Below, piece after piece: positions 34,234-43,635 of a stretch of 64,000 nt of DNA. The notes beneath the pieces are model-generated. The model searched no databases. It was not told the DNA's origin and saw only the letters and a list, made by a program, of their open reading frames with translations. Source of the DNA: Limnohabitans sp. GTDB lineage: Bacteria > Pseudomonadota > Gammaproteobacteria > Burkholderiales > Burkholderiaceae_C. Each line of letters starts with the position of its first letter. Position 1 is the stretch's first letter. The position numbers and the translations under genes were made by a program. The stretch lies in NCBI RefSeq assembly GCF_030158565.1, contig NZ_JAOASQ010000046.1, forward strand, positions 62,001 to 126,000, read 5' to 3'.

Positions 34234-35316
34234 TTAACGCAATTGACGCAAAACCGCTTCGGTGAATTCAGAGCAGCGCGCCTTGCCGCCTTGGTCGGCC
34301 GGAACCACGTGGCCTTGTGCCAGCACGTCTTCGACCGCTGACTCGATGCGTTTGGCATCACTGAGCAAAGCGTCATCGGCATGGCGCTCGCCCAGCCAGC
34401 GCAGCATGAGCGCGGCCGACAGCATGGTGGCCACCGGGCTGGCCGCGTCTTGCCCCGCAATGTCAGGGGCCGAGCCGTGCGCCCCCTGAAACAGGCCATG
34501 GTGTTCACCCAGCTCGGCCGAAGAAGCCACGCCCAGACCACCCACGGTACCTGCGCCCAAATCGGAGATGATGTCGCCGAACATGTTTTCGGCCACGATC
34601 ACGTCGTAAAAATCGGGCTTCTTGATCATGTGCACCGTGATGGCGTCGGCATAGGCATAGTCGATGGCCACATCAGCGTAGGCCTGCGCGACTTCCGTGC
34701 ACACGGCTCGGAAAAACGCGTAGCTGTTGAGGATGTTGGCCTTGTCACACACGGTCACGCGGCGTTGTCCATCACGCGGCGCACCCTGGCGTTGACGGGA
34801 CAGGTCAAACGCAAAACGAGCCACACGCTCGACACCCTTGCGGGTCACGACCAAGGTGTCGGTGGCCAACTCGTCACGCAAGCGCACACCACCGCCCCGA
34901 CTGGCGTACAGGCCTTCGGTGTTCTCGCGCACGATCACATAATCGATCTGGCCAGGTTGCCAGTCCTTCAAAGGACACTGCACACCCCGCAACAAACGAA
35001 TGGGGCGCACATTGGCAAACAGGTCGAGCTTGAAGCGCAGACGCAGATGCAGGTCATTGCCCACTTCCGTGCCGTCGGGGTAAGTCACGCCAGGGAGTCC
35101 CGCCGCGCCATGCAGTATGGCGTGTGCGCTGCGGCAAGCTTGCAGCGTGTCATCGGGCAGCACTTGCCCAGTGCGCTGGTAATGCTGGGCACCTCCATCA
35201 CAGGGGATGAAGTTGAGCCGGTCACTGCCACAGGCTTCGCGCAGCACAGCCATCGCCGCTTGACAGACTTCGGGGCCAATGCCATCGCCATCGATGGTGA
35301 CGATGTTGTAGCTCAT
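34234..35316 (-). CDS. Isocitrate/isopropylmalate dehydrogenase-family enzyme
   Basis: This 360-residue beta-decarboxylating dehydrogenase shows the family motifs: DGDGIGPEV near the start, FANVRPIR, DYVIVRENTEGLYAS, KANIL, and ENMFGDIISDLGAG. The closing GAHGSAPDIAG motif is also present. Members act on 3-isopropylmalate, isocitrate, tartrate or D-malate. Its position behind a 3-hydroxyacid dehydrogenase and an aldehyde dehydrogenase favours a tartrate- or malate-like sugar-acid intermediate, not leucine synthesis. The ATG overlaps the stop of the upstream gene. The substrate is unassigned. Confidence 0.85.
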   Translation of the reverse strand: MSYNIVTIDGDGIGPEVCQAAMAVLREACGSDRLNFIPCDGGAQHYQRTGQVLPDDTLQACRSAHAILHGAAGLPGVTYPDGTEVGNDLHLRLRFKLDLFANVRPIRLLRGVQCPLKDWQPGQIDYVIVRENTEGLYASRGGGVRLRDELATDTLVVTRKGVERVARFAFDLSRQRQGAPRDGQRRVTVCDKANILNSYAFFRAVCTEVAQAYADVAIDYAYADAITVHMIKKPDFYDVIVAENMFGDIISDLGAGTVGGLGVASSAELGEHHGLFQGAHGSAPDIAGQDAASPVATMLSAALMLRWLGERHADDALLSDAKRIESAVEDVLAQGHVVPADQGGKARCSEFTEAVLRQLR

Positions 35317-36209
35317 GCTTTGGCCTTGAGCGCACCCTTGGCCAACTGCCCCACCAGCTCGGGCAGCAGGGTTTGCGGGTCGACCGCCTGGCAGGCCACG
35401 GCCAGCGTGGCTTGCATGGCTTGGGCTGCGGCATCGTGCGAACCGGTCTCGTGCGCCATGTCGGCGTAATAGCCCAGGTCTTTCAGGGCGTTGCCCATCG
35501 AAAAACGCAGGCCAGACGTTTCACCGCGCAGCAAATAAGGCTTGAGGCGTTCCAGCGCTGCACCCCAACCGCCACCCTTTTCGAGCACCTCGACAAACAC
35601 CGCATCGTCGATGCCCGAGCGGCGTGCGCAGGCAGCCGCTTCTGCCAGCAACGTGACCGAGCCGAGCGAGACAAAGTTGTGCAACAGTTTCATGCTGTGG
35701 CCCGCGCTCACTGCGCCCGCATGCACGATGTTTTCGGCGAAGGTAGACAACAAGGGTCGCACTTCTTCGAGCAGCGCCGCATCGCCACCGATCAACAGGT
35801 TCAGGCGGCCCTGCATCGCTTCGTTGGGCGTGCGGGTCATGGCCGCATCCATGAAACGCACACCGCGCTGCGCCAACGTGGCCGCCACCTGCTGGGTGGA
35901 CGCCGGGATGCTGGTCGAGCAGTCGATCACCGTCATGCCTTGGCGCAGGCCAGCCAAGAGGCCGGTGTCGCCCGCCAAAATGGCCTCGACTTGGGCCGAG
36001 CCATTGACGCACAGGATCACCACGTCGCTGGCCTGCGCCACGGCTTGCGCGGTCGGCGCAGTCTTGGCACCTGCGGCGATCAAGTCACCCAGGGGCTGGT
36101 TGCCGGGGTGTTCCATGGCGGTCAGGGCAAAGCCCTTTTTGACGATGTTGGTGGCGATGCCCAGGCCCATCAGGCCCAGGCCGATCATGCCGATGCGGGG
36201 GTTTTGCAT
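35313..36209 (-). CDS. 3-hydroxyisobutyrate-dehydrogenase-family oxidoreductase
   Basis: The 298-residue NAD(P)-dependent beta-hydroxyacid dehydrogenase has the Rossmann loop MIGLGLMGLGIA, the loop STSIPASTQQVAA and the catalytic Lys in AGHSMKLLHNF. The second domain is all-helical. It differs from ltnD in this window (STSIP rather than STVDP, and no SGGAAKA loop), so another four- or five-carbon hydroxyacid is likely. It lies 18 bases after the aldehyde dehydrogenase gene and overlaps the next gene. Confidence 0.85.
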   Translation of the reverse strand: MQNPRIGMIGLGLMGLGIATNIVKKGFALTAMEHPGNQPLGDLIAAGAKTAPTAQAVAQASDVVILCVNGSAQVEAILAGDTGLLAGLRQGMTVIDCSTSIPASTQQVAATLAQRGVRFMDAAMTRTPNEAMQGRLNLLIGGDAALLEEVRPLLSTFAENIVHAGAVSAGHSMKLLHNFVSLGSVTLLAEAAACARRSGIDDAVFVEVLEKGGGWGAALERLKPYLLRGETSGLRFSMGNALKDLGYYADMAHETGSHDAAAQAMQATLAVACQAVDPQTLLPELVGQLAKGALKAKA

Positions 36210-36227
36210 GTTAGGCTCCAGCGGCGT

Positions 36228-37661
36228 TCAGCCGTGCTTGATGGTGACGGTTTTGAGCGTGGTGAAGCTGTAGAGCGCTTCAAAGCCTTTTTCGCGGCCG
36301 TGGCCGCTGGCCTTGACGCCGCCAAACGGCAACTCGATGCCGCCACCTGCACCGTAGTTGTTCACAAACACCTGGCCGCTGCGCAGACGCCGGGCCATGC
36401 GCAGCTGGCGGCCGCCGTCCTGCGTCCACAGCGCTGCGGCCAGACCGTATTCGGTGCCGTTGGCCAGCTCGATGGCGTGGTCCTCATCGTCAAAGGGGCT
36501 GATCGCCAGCACAGGGCCGAAGATTTCTTCTTGTGCAATGCGGTGGCCAATCGGCACGTCGCGGATCAGCGTGGGCACTTGGTAGAAGCCACCTTTTGGC
36601 GCCTCGGGCACCAGTTGGCCCTGCGCAGCGATCGGCAGGCCATCGGTTTTGGCCAGTTCGACAAAGCTGCGCACGCGCTGCATTTGCGACTCGCGGATCA
36701 GTGGGCCACAGTTCAGGTCCATGTGGGCCGGGCCGGTGCGGGTGGCGGCAAAAGACTTGGCCAAGCGCTCCACCACCGCTTCGTACACCGGGCGGTGCAC
36801 CAGCGCGCGGCTACCGGCCGAGCAGGTCTGGCCCGCGTTTTGCACGATGGCGTTGGTCACCACCGTGGTCATGGCGTCCATGTCGGCGTCGCCAAAAATG
36901 ATCTGCGGCGACTTGCCGCCCAGCTCCAGCGTCACCGGTGCATGGTGCTCGGCCGCGGCCTGCACCACCAACTGACCCACACGGGGCGAGCCGGTGAAAG
37001 ACACATGGTCCACGCCCTGGTGGCGCACCAGCAGGTCACCCGCTTCGTGGCCATAACCGGTCACGATATTGAGCGCCCCCGCCGGAAAGCCGACCTCGGC
37101 GGCCATCTCGGCCACACGCAGGATCGACAAGCAAGCATCTTCAGCGGGCTTGACCACGCAGGCATTGCCCACCGCCAGCGAAGCGGCCACGCTGCGGCCA
37201 AAAATTTGCAGCGGGTAATTCCAGGGGATGACGTGCCCGGTCACGCCAAACGGTTCGCGCAAGGTGAACACGGTGTGCCCGTTGTAAAAAGGAATGGTCT
37301 CACCCATGAGCTTGTCGGCCGCACCGGCATAAAACTCAAAGTAACGCGCCACCGCCGTGACGTCACCACGCGCCAGCGTGGTGGGCTTGCCGCAGTCACG
37401 CGACTCGATGGCGGCCAACTCGTCGATGTGCGCCAGCATGTGCTGCGACAGGCGGTGCAGCAAGCGGCCGCGTTCGGTGGCGGTCAGGCGGCCCCAGTCG
37501 CCGTCGAAGGCTTCGCGCGCGGCGTGCACGGCACGGTCAATGTCGGTGGCGTTGCCTCGGGCAATGGCGTCGTACTGTTCGCCCGTAGACGGGTCGATCA
37601 CCGGGATGTCCTGCCCCGATGCGGGCGCGATGTGCTGGTTGGCGATGTAGTGCCGTTTCAT
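36228..37661 (-). CDS. Aldehyde dehydrogenase family protein
   Basis: This 477-residue NAD(P)-dependent aldehyde dehydrogenase has the general-base Glu in VTLELGGKSPQIIFG and the catalytic Cys in NAGQTCSAGSRALV. ITGYGHEAGD-type and FTGSPRVG loops bind cofactor. It resembles betaine- or hydroxyaldehyde-type dehydrogenases, but the substrate is not clear. It is the first gene of a three-gene unit with two hydroxyacid dehydrogenases, divergent from a GntR regulator that probably controls it. Together they look like a route oxidising a sugar aldehyde to a decarboxylated product. Confidence 0.88.
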   Translation of the reverse strand: MKRHYIANQHIAPASGQDIPVIDPSTGEQYDAIARGNATDIDRAVHAAREAFDGDWGRLTATERGRLLHRLSQHMLAHIDELAAIESRDCGKPTTLARGDVTAVARYFEFYAGAADKLMGETIPFYNGHTVFTLREPFGVTGHVIPWNYPLQIFGRSVAASLAVGNACVVKPAEDACLSILRVAEMAAEVGFPAGALNIVTGYGHEAGDLLVRHQGVDHVSFTGSPRVGQLVVQAAAEHHAPVTLELGGKSPQIIFGDADMDAMTTVVTNAIVQNAGQTCSAGSRALVHRPVYEAVVERLAKSFAATRTGPAHMDLNCGPLIRESQMQRVRSFVELAKTDGLPIAAQGQLVPEAPKGGFYQVPTLIRDVPIGHRIAQEEIFGPVLAISPFDDEDHAIELANGTEYGLAAALWTQDGGRQLRMARRLRSGQVFVNNYGAGGGIELPFGGVKASGHGREKGFEALYSFTTLKTVTIKHG

Positions 37662-37789
37662 GGGGTATGGCCTGAAAAGTTGTTAACTCAGTTTACAGGA
37701 TGATTCGACAAAAATTCGACGCGCTCAGCAAGGACTTACCCACGTCTGCCGATTTGTAAAATAGATTGATCTCTTCAACAGGCCATTTC

Positions 37790-38536
37790 ATGACCACACC
37801 CGAGCGTGAATCTGCCCCGTCCAATGCCTTGGCCCGGTTGCAGCCCGTCAAGCACGAACGTTTTGCCGAGCGGGTGTACGAAAGCCTCTTCCACGCCATC
37901 CTGACTGGCAAACTGGCACCGACTACACGCCTGCCTCCCGAGCAACAACTGGCCACATTTTTCCAGGTCTCGCGACCAGTGGTGCGCCAGGCACTGGACC
38001 GGCTGCGCAGCGACCAACTGATCGAATCGGTCCGCGGTTCGGGCACCTTTGTGCGGCCCGACTGGCAGCAGGTCTCGACCCGCCCTCCTCAGGAACCCGA
38101 CATCAGCCACTGGCTCCACGGGCAGGAATTGCGTCTGGTGCTGGAGCCTGAATGCGCCCACTGGGCAGCTTTGCGGCGCAATCAGGCTGATTTGCAAAAC
38201 ATGGCGGCCGCTCTGGATGGTTTTGAACAAGCGGCGGCCAAAGGCGATGTGGCCCACCATTTCGATTTCCAGTTTCACGAAGCCATTGCCCGCGCCAGCG
38301 CCAACCCGCGCATGCTCCAAGTCATCCAGACTTTGCAGTACGACGTCAGCCATGCCGTCAACATGACCCGGCACTTGGTCCGGCTCAAGCCCTGGCAACG
38401 TACCCATGACGTGCTGGATGAACACCGCGATATTTACCGCAGCATTGAGCGACAAGATGCCGAAAGTGCCCGTCGGGCCATGCGCAGCCACATTGAAAAG
38501 GCTCGCATCCGGATGCTGGAGCCCTCACCGAATTGA
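37790..38536 (+). CDS. FadR-type GntR transcription regulator
   Basis: The 248-residue protein has an N-terminal winged helix (LPPEQQLATFFQVSRPVVRQALDRL, then ESVRGSGTFV) and an FCD ligand-binding domain. That domain includes HFDFQFHEAIARAS, with metal-binding residues typical of the family. It is divergent from the aldehyde dehydrogenase operon, 128 bases apart, and probably represses it. ATG 37790 is chosen over 37766 because it starts the usual leader. A NanR-like relative lies at 27013. Confidence 0.88.
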   Translation: MTTPERESAPSNALARLQPVKHERFAERVYESLFHAILTGKLAPTTRLPPEQQLATFFQVSRPVVRQALDRLRSDQLIESVRGSGTFVRPDWQQVSTRPPQEPDISHWLHGQELRLVLEPECAHWAALRRNQADLQNMAAALDGFEQAAAKGDVAHHFDFQFHEAIARASANPRMLQVIQTLQYDVSHAVNMTRHLVRLKPWQRTHDVLDEHRDIYRSIERQDAESARRAMRSHIEKARIRMLEPSPN

Positions 38537-38574
38537 GGCATTGCGGATCATGCGCGCCATAAAACTGGCTTGAG

Positions 38575-38595
38575 TTGTTGCAGAATCAGCAACAA
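38575..38595. promoter_or_regulatory. 21-base inverted repeat at the LysR gene start
   Basis: TTGTTGC, seven bases (agaatca), then GCAACAA, ending on the first base of the LysR start codon. It is a T-N11-A type LysR operator and probably mediates self-repression. The arms and spacing are identical to the repeat at 26902-26922. Confidence 0.55.
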
Positions 38596-39482
38596 TGGAC
38601 AAGCTCGATGCAATGCAAATTTTTGTGCGCGTGGCTGAAGCGGGCACATTCACCGCCGTGGCCGATCAGATGCAGGTGGCCCGCTCGGTGGTCACGCGGC
38701 AGATCGCCGCACTGGAAAAGCACCTGCGCGTCAAGCTCATCACCCGCAGCACGCGCAGCCTGACCTTGACTGCCGCCGGTGCCGCTTATCTGGAAAAGTG
38801 CCGAGTCATCCTGAACATGGTGGACGCGGCCGAAGCCAGCCTGGACGAAGAAAAAGCCGTGCCGCGTGGCCGCATCCGGCTAGGGCTGCCGCTGAGCTTT
38901 GGCTTGCAGCGGCTCATGCCCGCCTTGCTTGACTTCGCCAAGGCGCAGCCGCACATCGAGCTGATGATGGATTTTTCAGACCAGCGCTCCAACCTGATTG
39001 AAGAAGGCATCGACTTGTCGATCCGCATCACCGCCGATTTGCAGCCGGGCGACATCGTGCGGCACCTGGGCGAATGCCACTTGCTCACGCTGGCCTCGCC
39101 CGGTTATTTGTCAGAGCATGGCCAGCCGCTGCACCCCGAGCAATTGCGGCACCATGAATGCCTGATTTATTCCATGACCATGAACGCGGCCACTTGGGCT
39201 TATGCCGACGCGGGGCAGGTCAGCGCTTTTGCGGTGCGCGGCCGCATCCGGTCCAACAACGGCGTGGCGCTCACGCAAGCGGCCGCACAGGGTCTGGGCA
39301 TCACGCGCCAGCCGGACTTCATCGCCGAGCCCTTTTTGGCGCGGGGCGAGGTGGTCGAGCTTTTGCAGGACTTTGCGCCACCGGCCTTGGGCATTTACGC
39401 GGTGCTGCCCAGCAACCGCTACATCCCGCATCGGGTGAATGTGTTGATCGAGCACCTGGCCAAAGCCTTGCGATCGGCTTGA
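38595..39482 (+). CDS. LysR family transcription regulator
   Basis: The 295-residue LysR protein begins with the helix-turn-helix (MQIFVRVAEAGTFTAVADQM, then ARSVVTRQIAALEKHL). A periplasmic-binding-like effector domain follows from about residue 90. This subgroup often controls aromatic or quinone-responsive genes. An inverted repeat overlaps its own start codon, and its twin stands before the dioxygenase-b561-YceI operon, suggesting that operon as target. The semialdehyde dehydrogenase gene 86 bases downstream is a second possible target. Confidence 0.9.
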   Translation: MDKLDAMQIFVRVAEAGTFTAVADQMQVARSVVTRQIAALEKHLRVKLITRSTRSLTLTAAGAAYLEKCRVILNMVDAAEASLDEEKAVPRGRIRLGLPLSFGLQRLMPALLDFAKAQPHIELMMDFSDQRSNLIEEGIDLSIRITADLQPGDIVRHLGECHLLTLASPGYLSEHGQPLHPEQLRHHECLIYSMTMNAATWAYADAGQVSAFAVRGRIRSNNGVALTQAAAQGLGITRQPDFIAEPFLARGEVVELLQDFAPPALGIYAVLPSNRYIPHRVNVLIEHLAKALRSA

Positions 39483-39568
39483 GCGTGTCCCGTGCTTGAC
39501 GCAGGCCTGAGCCATTTCGGCCACAATGCGCCCACTGCCGATTCAGGCGTTCACAGGACGACAAACCC

Positions 39569-41005
39569 ATGACTTACCCCAACACCCAGCTCTTCATCAA
39601 CGGCCAATGGTGCGATGCCGAAAGCGGCCGCACCCTGCCCGTGTTCAACCCCGCCACCGGCACCGAGATTGGCCGATTGGCCCATGCCGGTGTGGCCGAT
39701 CTGGAGCGTGCGGCGCAAGCGGCGCAAAAGGGCTTTGAGATCTGGCGTGATGTGCCCGCCAACGAGCGCAGCGCCATCATGCGCAAGGCCGCCGCCCTGA
39801 TGCGCGAACGCGCCCCCCAAATTGCCCAGCTGCTCACGCAAGAGCAAGGCAAGCCGCTGGCCGAAGCCAAGATCGAAGCCATGTCGGCCGCCGACATCAT
39901 CGAGTGGTTTGCCGAAGAAGGCCGCCGCGTGTATGGCCGCATCGTGCCGCCGCGCAACATCAACGTGCAGCAAAACGTGCTCAAGCAGCCCGTGGGGCCG
40001 GTGGCCGCCTTCACGCCCTGGAACTTCCCGATCAACCAGGCCGTGCGCAAGATGTCGGCCGCTTTGGCCACCGGTTGCTCCATCATCGTCAAGGCCCCTG
40101 AAGAAACCCCGGCATCGCCCGCCGAGCTGATCCGCGCTTTCCACGACGCGGGCGTGCCTGCGGGTGTGATCGGTCTGGTGTTCGGCACCCCGTCCGAAAT
40201 CTCGAACTACCTGATCGCCCACCCGGTCATCCGCAAGATGACTTTCACCGGCTCCACCCCGGTGGGCAAGCAACTGGCCGCGCTGGCCGGTCAGCACATG
40301 AAGCGCGTGACCATGGAGCTGGGTGGTCACGCCCCGGTGATCGTGGCCGAAGACGGTGACATCGCTTTGGCGGTGAAAGCCGCAGGCGCTGCCAAGTTCC
40401 GCAATGCCGGTCAGGTGTGCATTTCGCCCACACGCTTTTTGGTGCACCACAAGATCGCCGACGAATTTGCCCAAGTGTTCGCCGCGCATGCGGGTTCTTT
40501 GAAGGTGGGTGACGGCCTGGCCGAAGGCACGAACATGGGCCCCTTGGCCAACGACCGGCGCCTGACGGCCATGCAGGCGATCACGAAAGACGCGCTGGCC
40601 AAAGGCGCCAAACTGCTCACCGGGGGCGAGCGCATTGGTTCCGAAGGCAACTTCTTTGCGCCCACGGTCTTGTCGCATGTGCCGCTGGACGCCGATGTGG
40701 TGAACAACGAGCCCTTCGGCCCGATTGCCGCGATCCGCACGTTCGAGAAGATCGAAGACGCGATCGCCGAAGCCAACCGCTTGCCTTTCGGCTTGTCGGG
40801 TTATGCCTTCACCAACTCGCTCAAGACCTCGCACCTGCTGAGCCAGCGCCTCGAAGTGGGCATGCTTTGGGTCAACCAGCCTGCAGCCCCTTGGCCCGAG
40901 TTGCCTTTCGGCGGCATCAAGGATTCGGGTTACGGCTCCGAAGGCGGCCCCGAAGCGCTGGACGCTTACCTCAACACCAAGACGGTCTCGATCTTCAACG
41001 CTTAA
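39569..41005 (+). CDS. NAD-dependent succinate-semialdehyde dehydrogenase family protein
   Basis: This 478-residue aldehyde dehydrogenase is of the GabD/SSADH group: [19 protein letters not shown] near the end and [16 protein letters not shown] fit that group. The catalytic Cys is in [12 protein letters not shown]. It oxidises a semialdehyde to a dicarboxylate, such as succinate semialdehyde to succinate in GABA or aromatic breakdown. No aminotransferase is nearby. It is transcribed alone after the LysR gene. The precise substrate is not proven by sequence. Confidence 0.85.
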   Translation: MTYPNTQLFINGQWCDAESGRTLPVFNPATGTEIGRLAHAGVADLERAAQAAQKGFEIWRDVPANERSAIMRKAAALMRERAPQIAQLLTQEQGKPLAEAKIEAMSAADIIEWFAEEGRRVYGRIVPPRNINVQQNVLKQPVGPVAAFTPWNFPINQAVRKMSAALATGCSIIVKAPEETPASPAELIRAFHDAGVPAGVIGLVFGTPSEISNYLIAHPVIRKMTFTGSTPVGKQLAALAGQHMKRVTMELGGHAPVIVAEDGDIALAVKAAGAAKFRNAGQVCISPTRFLVHHKIADEFAQVFAAHAGSLKVGDGLAEGTNMGPLANDRRLTAMQAITKDALAKGAKLLTGGERIGSEGNFFAPTVLSHVPLDADVVNNEPFGPIAAIRTFEKIEDAIAEANRLPFGLSGYAFTNSLKTSHLLSQRLEVGMLWVNQPAAPWPELPFGGIKDSGYGSEGGPEALDAYLNTKTVSIFNA

Positions 41006-41019
41006 GACCGCTTCGATCC

Positions 41020-41090
41020 GTAGGTCGGTGGCTTTAGCCCCGACATCGGGCGCGTGCTGAGTCAGCGTCGGAGTTGAAGCTCCGACCTAC
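41020..41090. repeat. Inverted repeat element between convergent genes
   Basis: GTAGGTCGG at 41020-41028 and CCGACCTAC at 41082-41090 form long-range arms. Each half holds its own smaller dyad (GGCTTTAGCC, and GGAGTTGAAGCTCC). This is a REP-type intergenic element; lying between convergent genes it may also stop transcription. Confidence 0.6.
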
Positions 41091-41100
41091 CCTAAGGACT

Positions 41101-43011
41101 TCAAGTCCCGATCACGCCGCCGTCGATTTTGCGGATCACCACGTTCGCAGAGCGGGGTCGGCCATCGGGCTGGTAGTCCGGCCAGCTCGAATACTTTTGC
41201 GGCAGCTTGGGGTCGCTGCGGTCGGTGGGTGTTTCACCCGGGTGCTGCACGCTGATGAACAGGTTGCGCCCATCGGGCGTGAAGCTCACGCCGGTGATCT
41301 CGCAGTTGGTCGGCCCGGTCAAGAAGCGGCGGATTTCGCCCGTGGTTGTGTCGCAGGCCAGCATTTGGTTGTTGCCGATGCGGGCGAACTCACCCTTGTA
41401 CATCTGGGTGGCGTGGGCATCGGTCTGGATCCACAGCAAGCCATTGGGGCTGAAGCCCAAACCGTCCGGGCAGCCAAAGATGTCGCCCTTCACATTGCCC
41501 TTGGCCTCGGCCCGTTCGTTGGCCGGGTCACCGGCCAGCACCAGGTGGTTCCATTCAAACGTCAGGCCGTCAAAGTCACCCGCTTCGCGCCAGCGGATGA
41601 TCTGGCCCATGGTGTTGTTGGCCCTCGGGTTGGCGGCGTCCACGCCGGGCTTGCCCGGGGTGCCGCGCTGGCTGTTGTTGGTCAGCGTGCAATAGACCCA
41701 GCGCGAAGCCTTGTCGATGGCCAGCCATTCGGGGCGGTCCATCTTGGTGGCCCCCAGCAAGTCGCTGGCCTGCCGGGCCTTGATGAGCACCTCGCCCTGG
41801 TCGGCAAAACCGTTGGCTGCGGTGAGTGGGCCCTGGCCGTGCACCAGGGGCAACCACTGGCCTAGGCCATTGGCATCGAAGCGGGCCACGTGCAGCGTGC
41901 CTTCGTCCAGCAGGTGGCGGTTGGCTTTGGCCCCGCCGGGCTGCATGCGGCCAGTGCTGACGAATTTGTAGATGTATTCAAAGCGGGCGTCTTCGCCCGA
42001 ATAGACCACGGCACGTTGGTCTTGCGTGAGCGCCACCCAGGCGCCTTCGTGTGCGGCGCGGCCCAGCGCCGTGCGCTTGACGGGCGTGCTGGTCGGGTCC
42101 ATCGGATCGACTTCGACCACCCAGCCATAGCGGTTGGGCTCGTTGGGGTTTTTCGTGGCGTCAAAGCGTTCGTCAAAACGCTCCCACGCGTAAAAGCTTT
42201 TCTCGTTCATGCCCCAGCGTTTGTGGTGGGCGCTGATGTCTTTGCCGCCGCCGAAATAGAACATCCAGTTTTCTTCGCCCGACAAATAAGTGCCCCAAGG
42301 CGTAGCGCTGCTGGCGCAGTTGTTGAGAGTGCCCAGCGTGGTGCGGCCTTGCGGGTCGGTGGCGGTGCGCAGCAAGGGGTGGCCTGCGGCGGGGCCCGAC
42401 ATGTCAAAAGGCGTGGTCATGGTGAAGCGGCGTGCATAGGCCGAGGGGCGCACCATCTCCCAAGCTTGGCCATTGAACTTGACCTCATAGACCGACAGGC
42501 CGTGGGCGTTTTGCGACTTCTTGACCTTGGCCGCGTTCATGGGCTCAAAGCCATCGGGGTGCAGCAAGCCGTCGTCGGTGTACTCGTGGTTGAGCGCGAT
42601 CAGGCCGTGGGTGGACGAACCGTTGAGCGGGAAAAAGGCCAGGCCGTCGTGGTGCATGCCCAGTTGCACGGCCTGGTCGGCGGCGCTGTTGCTGCCGTCG
42701 GTGCGAAATGCGGGCATGTTGCCCGCCATGCCCACGGGCTCGCCCCAGCGTGCGATCACCTGGGCCACATAGCCGGGGGGCACCACCAGCGCATCGGTCT
42801 GACCCGGTGGGATGGCGGTAAAGCCCAACCGCGCTTTGTCTGTGGCCAGGTTGGCACAGCCCGACAAAGGGTGCAGCACACCCAGCAAGCTGGCCAGGCC
42901 CGCGCCGCGCAGCACCGTGCGCCGGTCCATGGGCAGGTGGGCAATCAAGTCATGGATCGAGGGGTTGCTCGATCGGTTGCTGTCTTCCATCGTCGAAAAG
43001 TCTTTGGGCAT
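41101..43011 (-). CDS. PhoX-family phosphatase (DUF839)
   Basis: This 636-residue protein is a PhoX-type alkaline phosphatase-like beta-propeller exported folded by the Tat system. The twin-arginine signal reads DRRTVLRGAGLASLLG near residues 30-45. Strands such as NHEYTDDGLL, YLSGEENWMFYFG, GRAAHEGAW and DEGTLHVARF resemble the calcium-iron PhoX core. The first codon is taken as ATG 43011; the frame could begin with TTG 43032. No pho-box-like sites were noticed upstream. PhoX members hydrolyse phosphomonoesters in the periplasm; the exact substrate is not known. Confidence 0.85.
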   Translation of the reverse strand: MPKDFSTMEDSNRSSNPSIHDLIAHLPMDRRTVLRGAGLASLLGVLHPLSGCANLATDKARLGFTAIPPGQTDALVVPPGYVAQVIARWGEPVGMAGNMPAFRTDGSNSAADQAVQLGMHHDGLAFFPLNGSSTHGLIALNHEYTDDGLLHPDGFEPMNAAKVKKSQNAHGLSVYEVKFNGQAWEMVRPSAYARRFTMTTPFDMSGPAAGHPLLRTATDPQGRTTLGTLNNCASSATPWGTYLSGEENWMFYFGGGKDISAHHKRWGMNEKSFYAWERFDERFDATKNPNEPNRYGWVVEVDPMDPTSTPVKRTALGRAAHEGAWVALTQDQRAVVYSGEDARFEYIYKFVSTGRMQPGGAKANRHLLDEGTLHVARFDANGLGQWLPLVHGQGPLTAANGFADQGEVLIKARQASDLLGATKMDRPEWLAIDKASRWVYCTLTNNSQRGTPGKPGVDAANPRANNTMGQIIRWREAGDFDGLTFEWNHLVLAGDPANERAEAKGNVKGDIFGCPDGLGFSPNGLLWIQTDAHATQMYKGEFARIGNNQMLACDTTTGEIRRFLTGPTNCEITGVSFTPDGRNLFISVQHPGETPTDRSDPKLPQKYSSWPDYQPDGRPRSANVVIRKIDGGVIGT

Positions 43012-43194
43012 CGGTGTTTTCCAGAAATTCAAGCCAGTGCTAGGTTGATCCGGCCTGTAGTGGCACGAAAGATAACCCGGCGCGATGACAAGGGTGTGAA
43101 AGCCAGGTGCTTGACAGCTTGGTGTGCGTCAGATCAAGGAAACGGTCGCATGGCCTCTGTAGGATGTGAGCATTGACTTTGCCGAGCAGACTTC

Positions 43195-43623
43195 ATGAAA
43201 AACACACTTTCCTTGTTGGCTTTTTCAGTCAACTTGTTGTTCACCGCTTCTGCGTCATGGGCGCAGACTTCCATCGCCTTGGGGCGCGCTGATTTTCGCG
43301 ACAACTGCGCCAGTTGCCATGGCCTGACGGGTAAAGGCGATGGTCCGATGCGCTCTGCCTTGGTCAAGCCGCCCGCTGATTTGACGACGATCGCGAAGCG
43401 CAATGGCGGTGCGTTTCCGCAAGAGCAGATCGGTGAAGTCATCGATGGGCGCGTTCTGGGCGATGCTGGCCCGCACGGTTCGCGAGAAATGCCGGTGTGG
43501 GGTCAGGTGTTCAAAAAGCGCGCCATGACCCGGCCGGGTGACTCCGCGCGCACCGCAGAGTGGTCTGCGCAGGACCGCATCCTCTCGCTGCTCAAGTACC
43601 TCGAAGACATCCAGGTCAAGTGA
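43195..43623 (+). CDS. Periplasmic c-type cytochrome
   Basis: The 142-residue monoheme cytochrome c has a signal peptide ending near SASWAQ and the heme motif CASCH at 38-42. Its probable axial Met is in REMPVWG. It should carry electrons in the periplasm. Upstream, at about 43123-43137, GTGCGTCAGATCAA resembles half of an FNR/Dnr site, a hint of oxygen control. It faces the lipocalin gene with 12 bases between their ends. No partner dehydrogenase is adjacent. Confidence 0.88.
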   Translation: MKNTLSLLAFSVNLLFTASASWAQTSIALGRADFRDNCASCHGLTGKGDGPMRSALVKPPADLTTIAKRNGGAFPQEQIGEVIDGRVLGDAGPHGSREMPVWGQVFKKRAMTRPGDSARTAEWSAQDRILSLLKYLEDIQVK

Positions 43624-43635
43624 GCTGGGCAGGCT

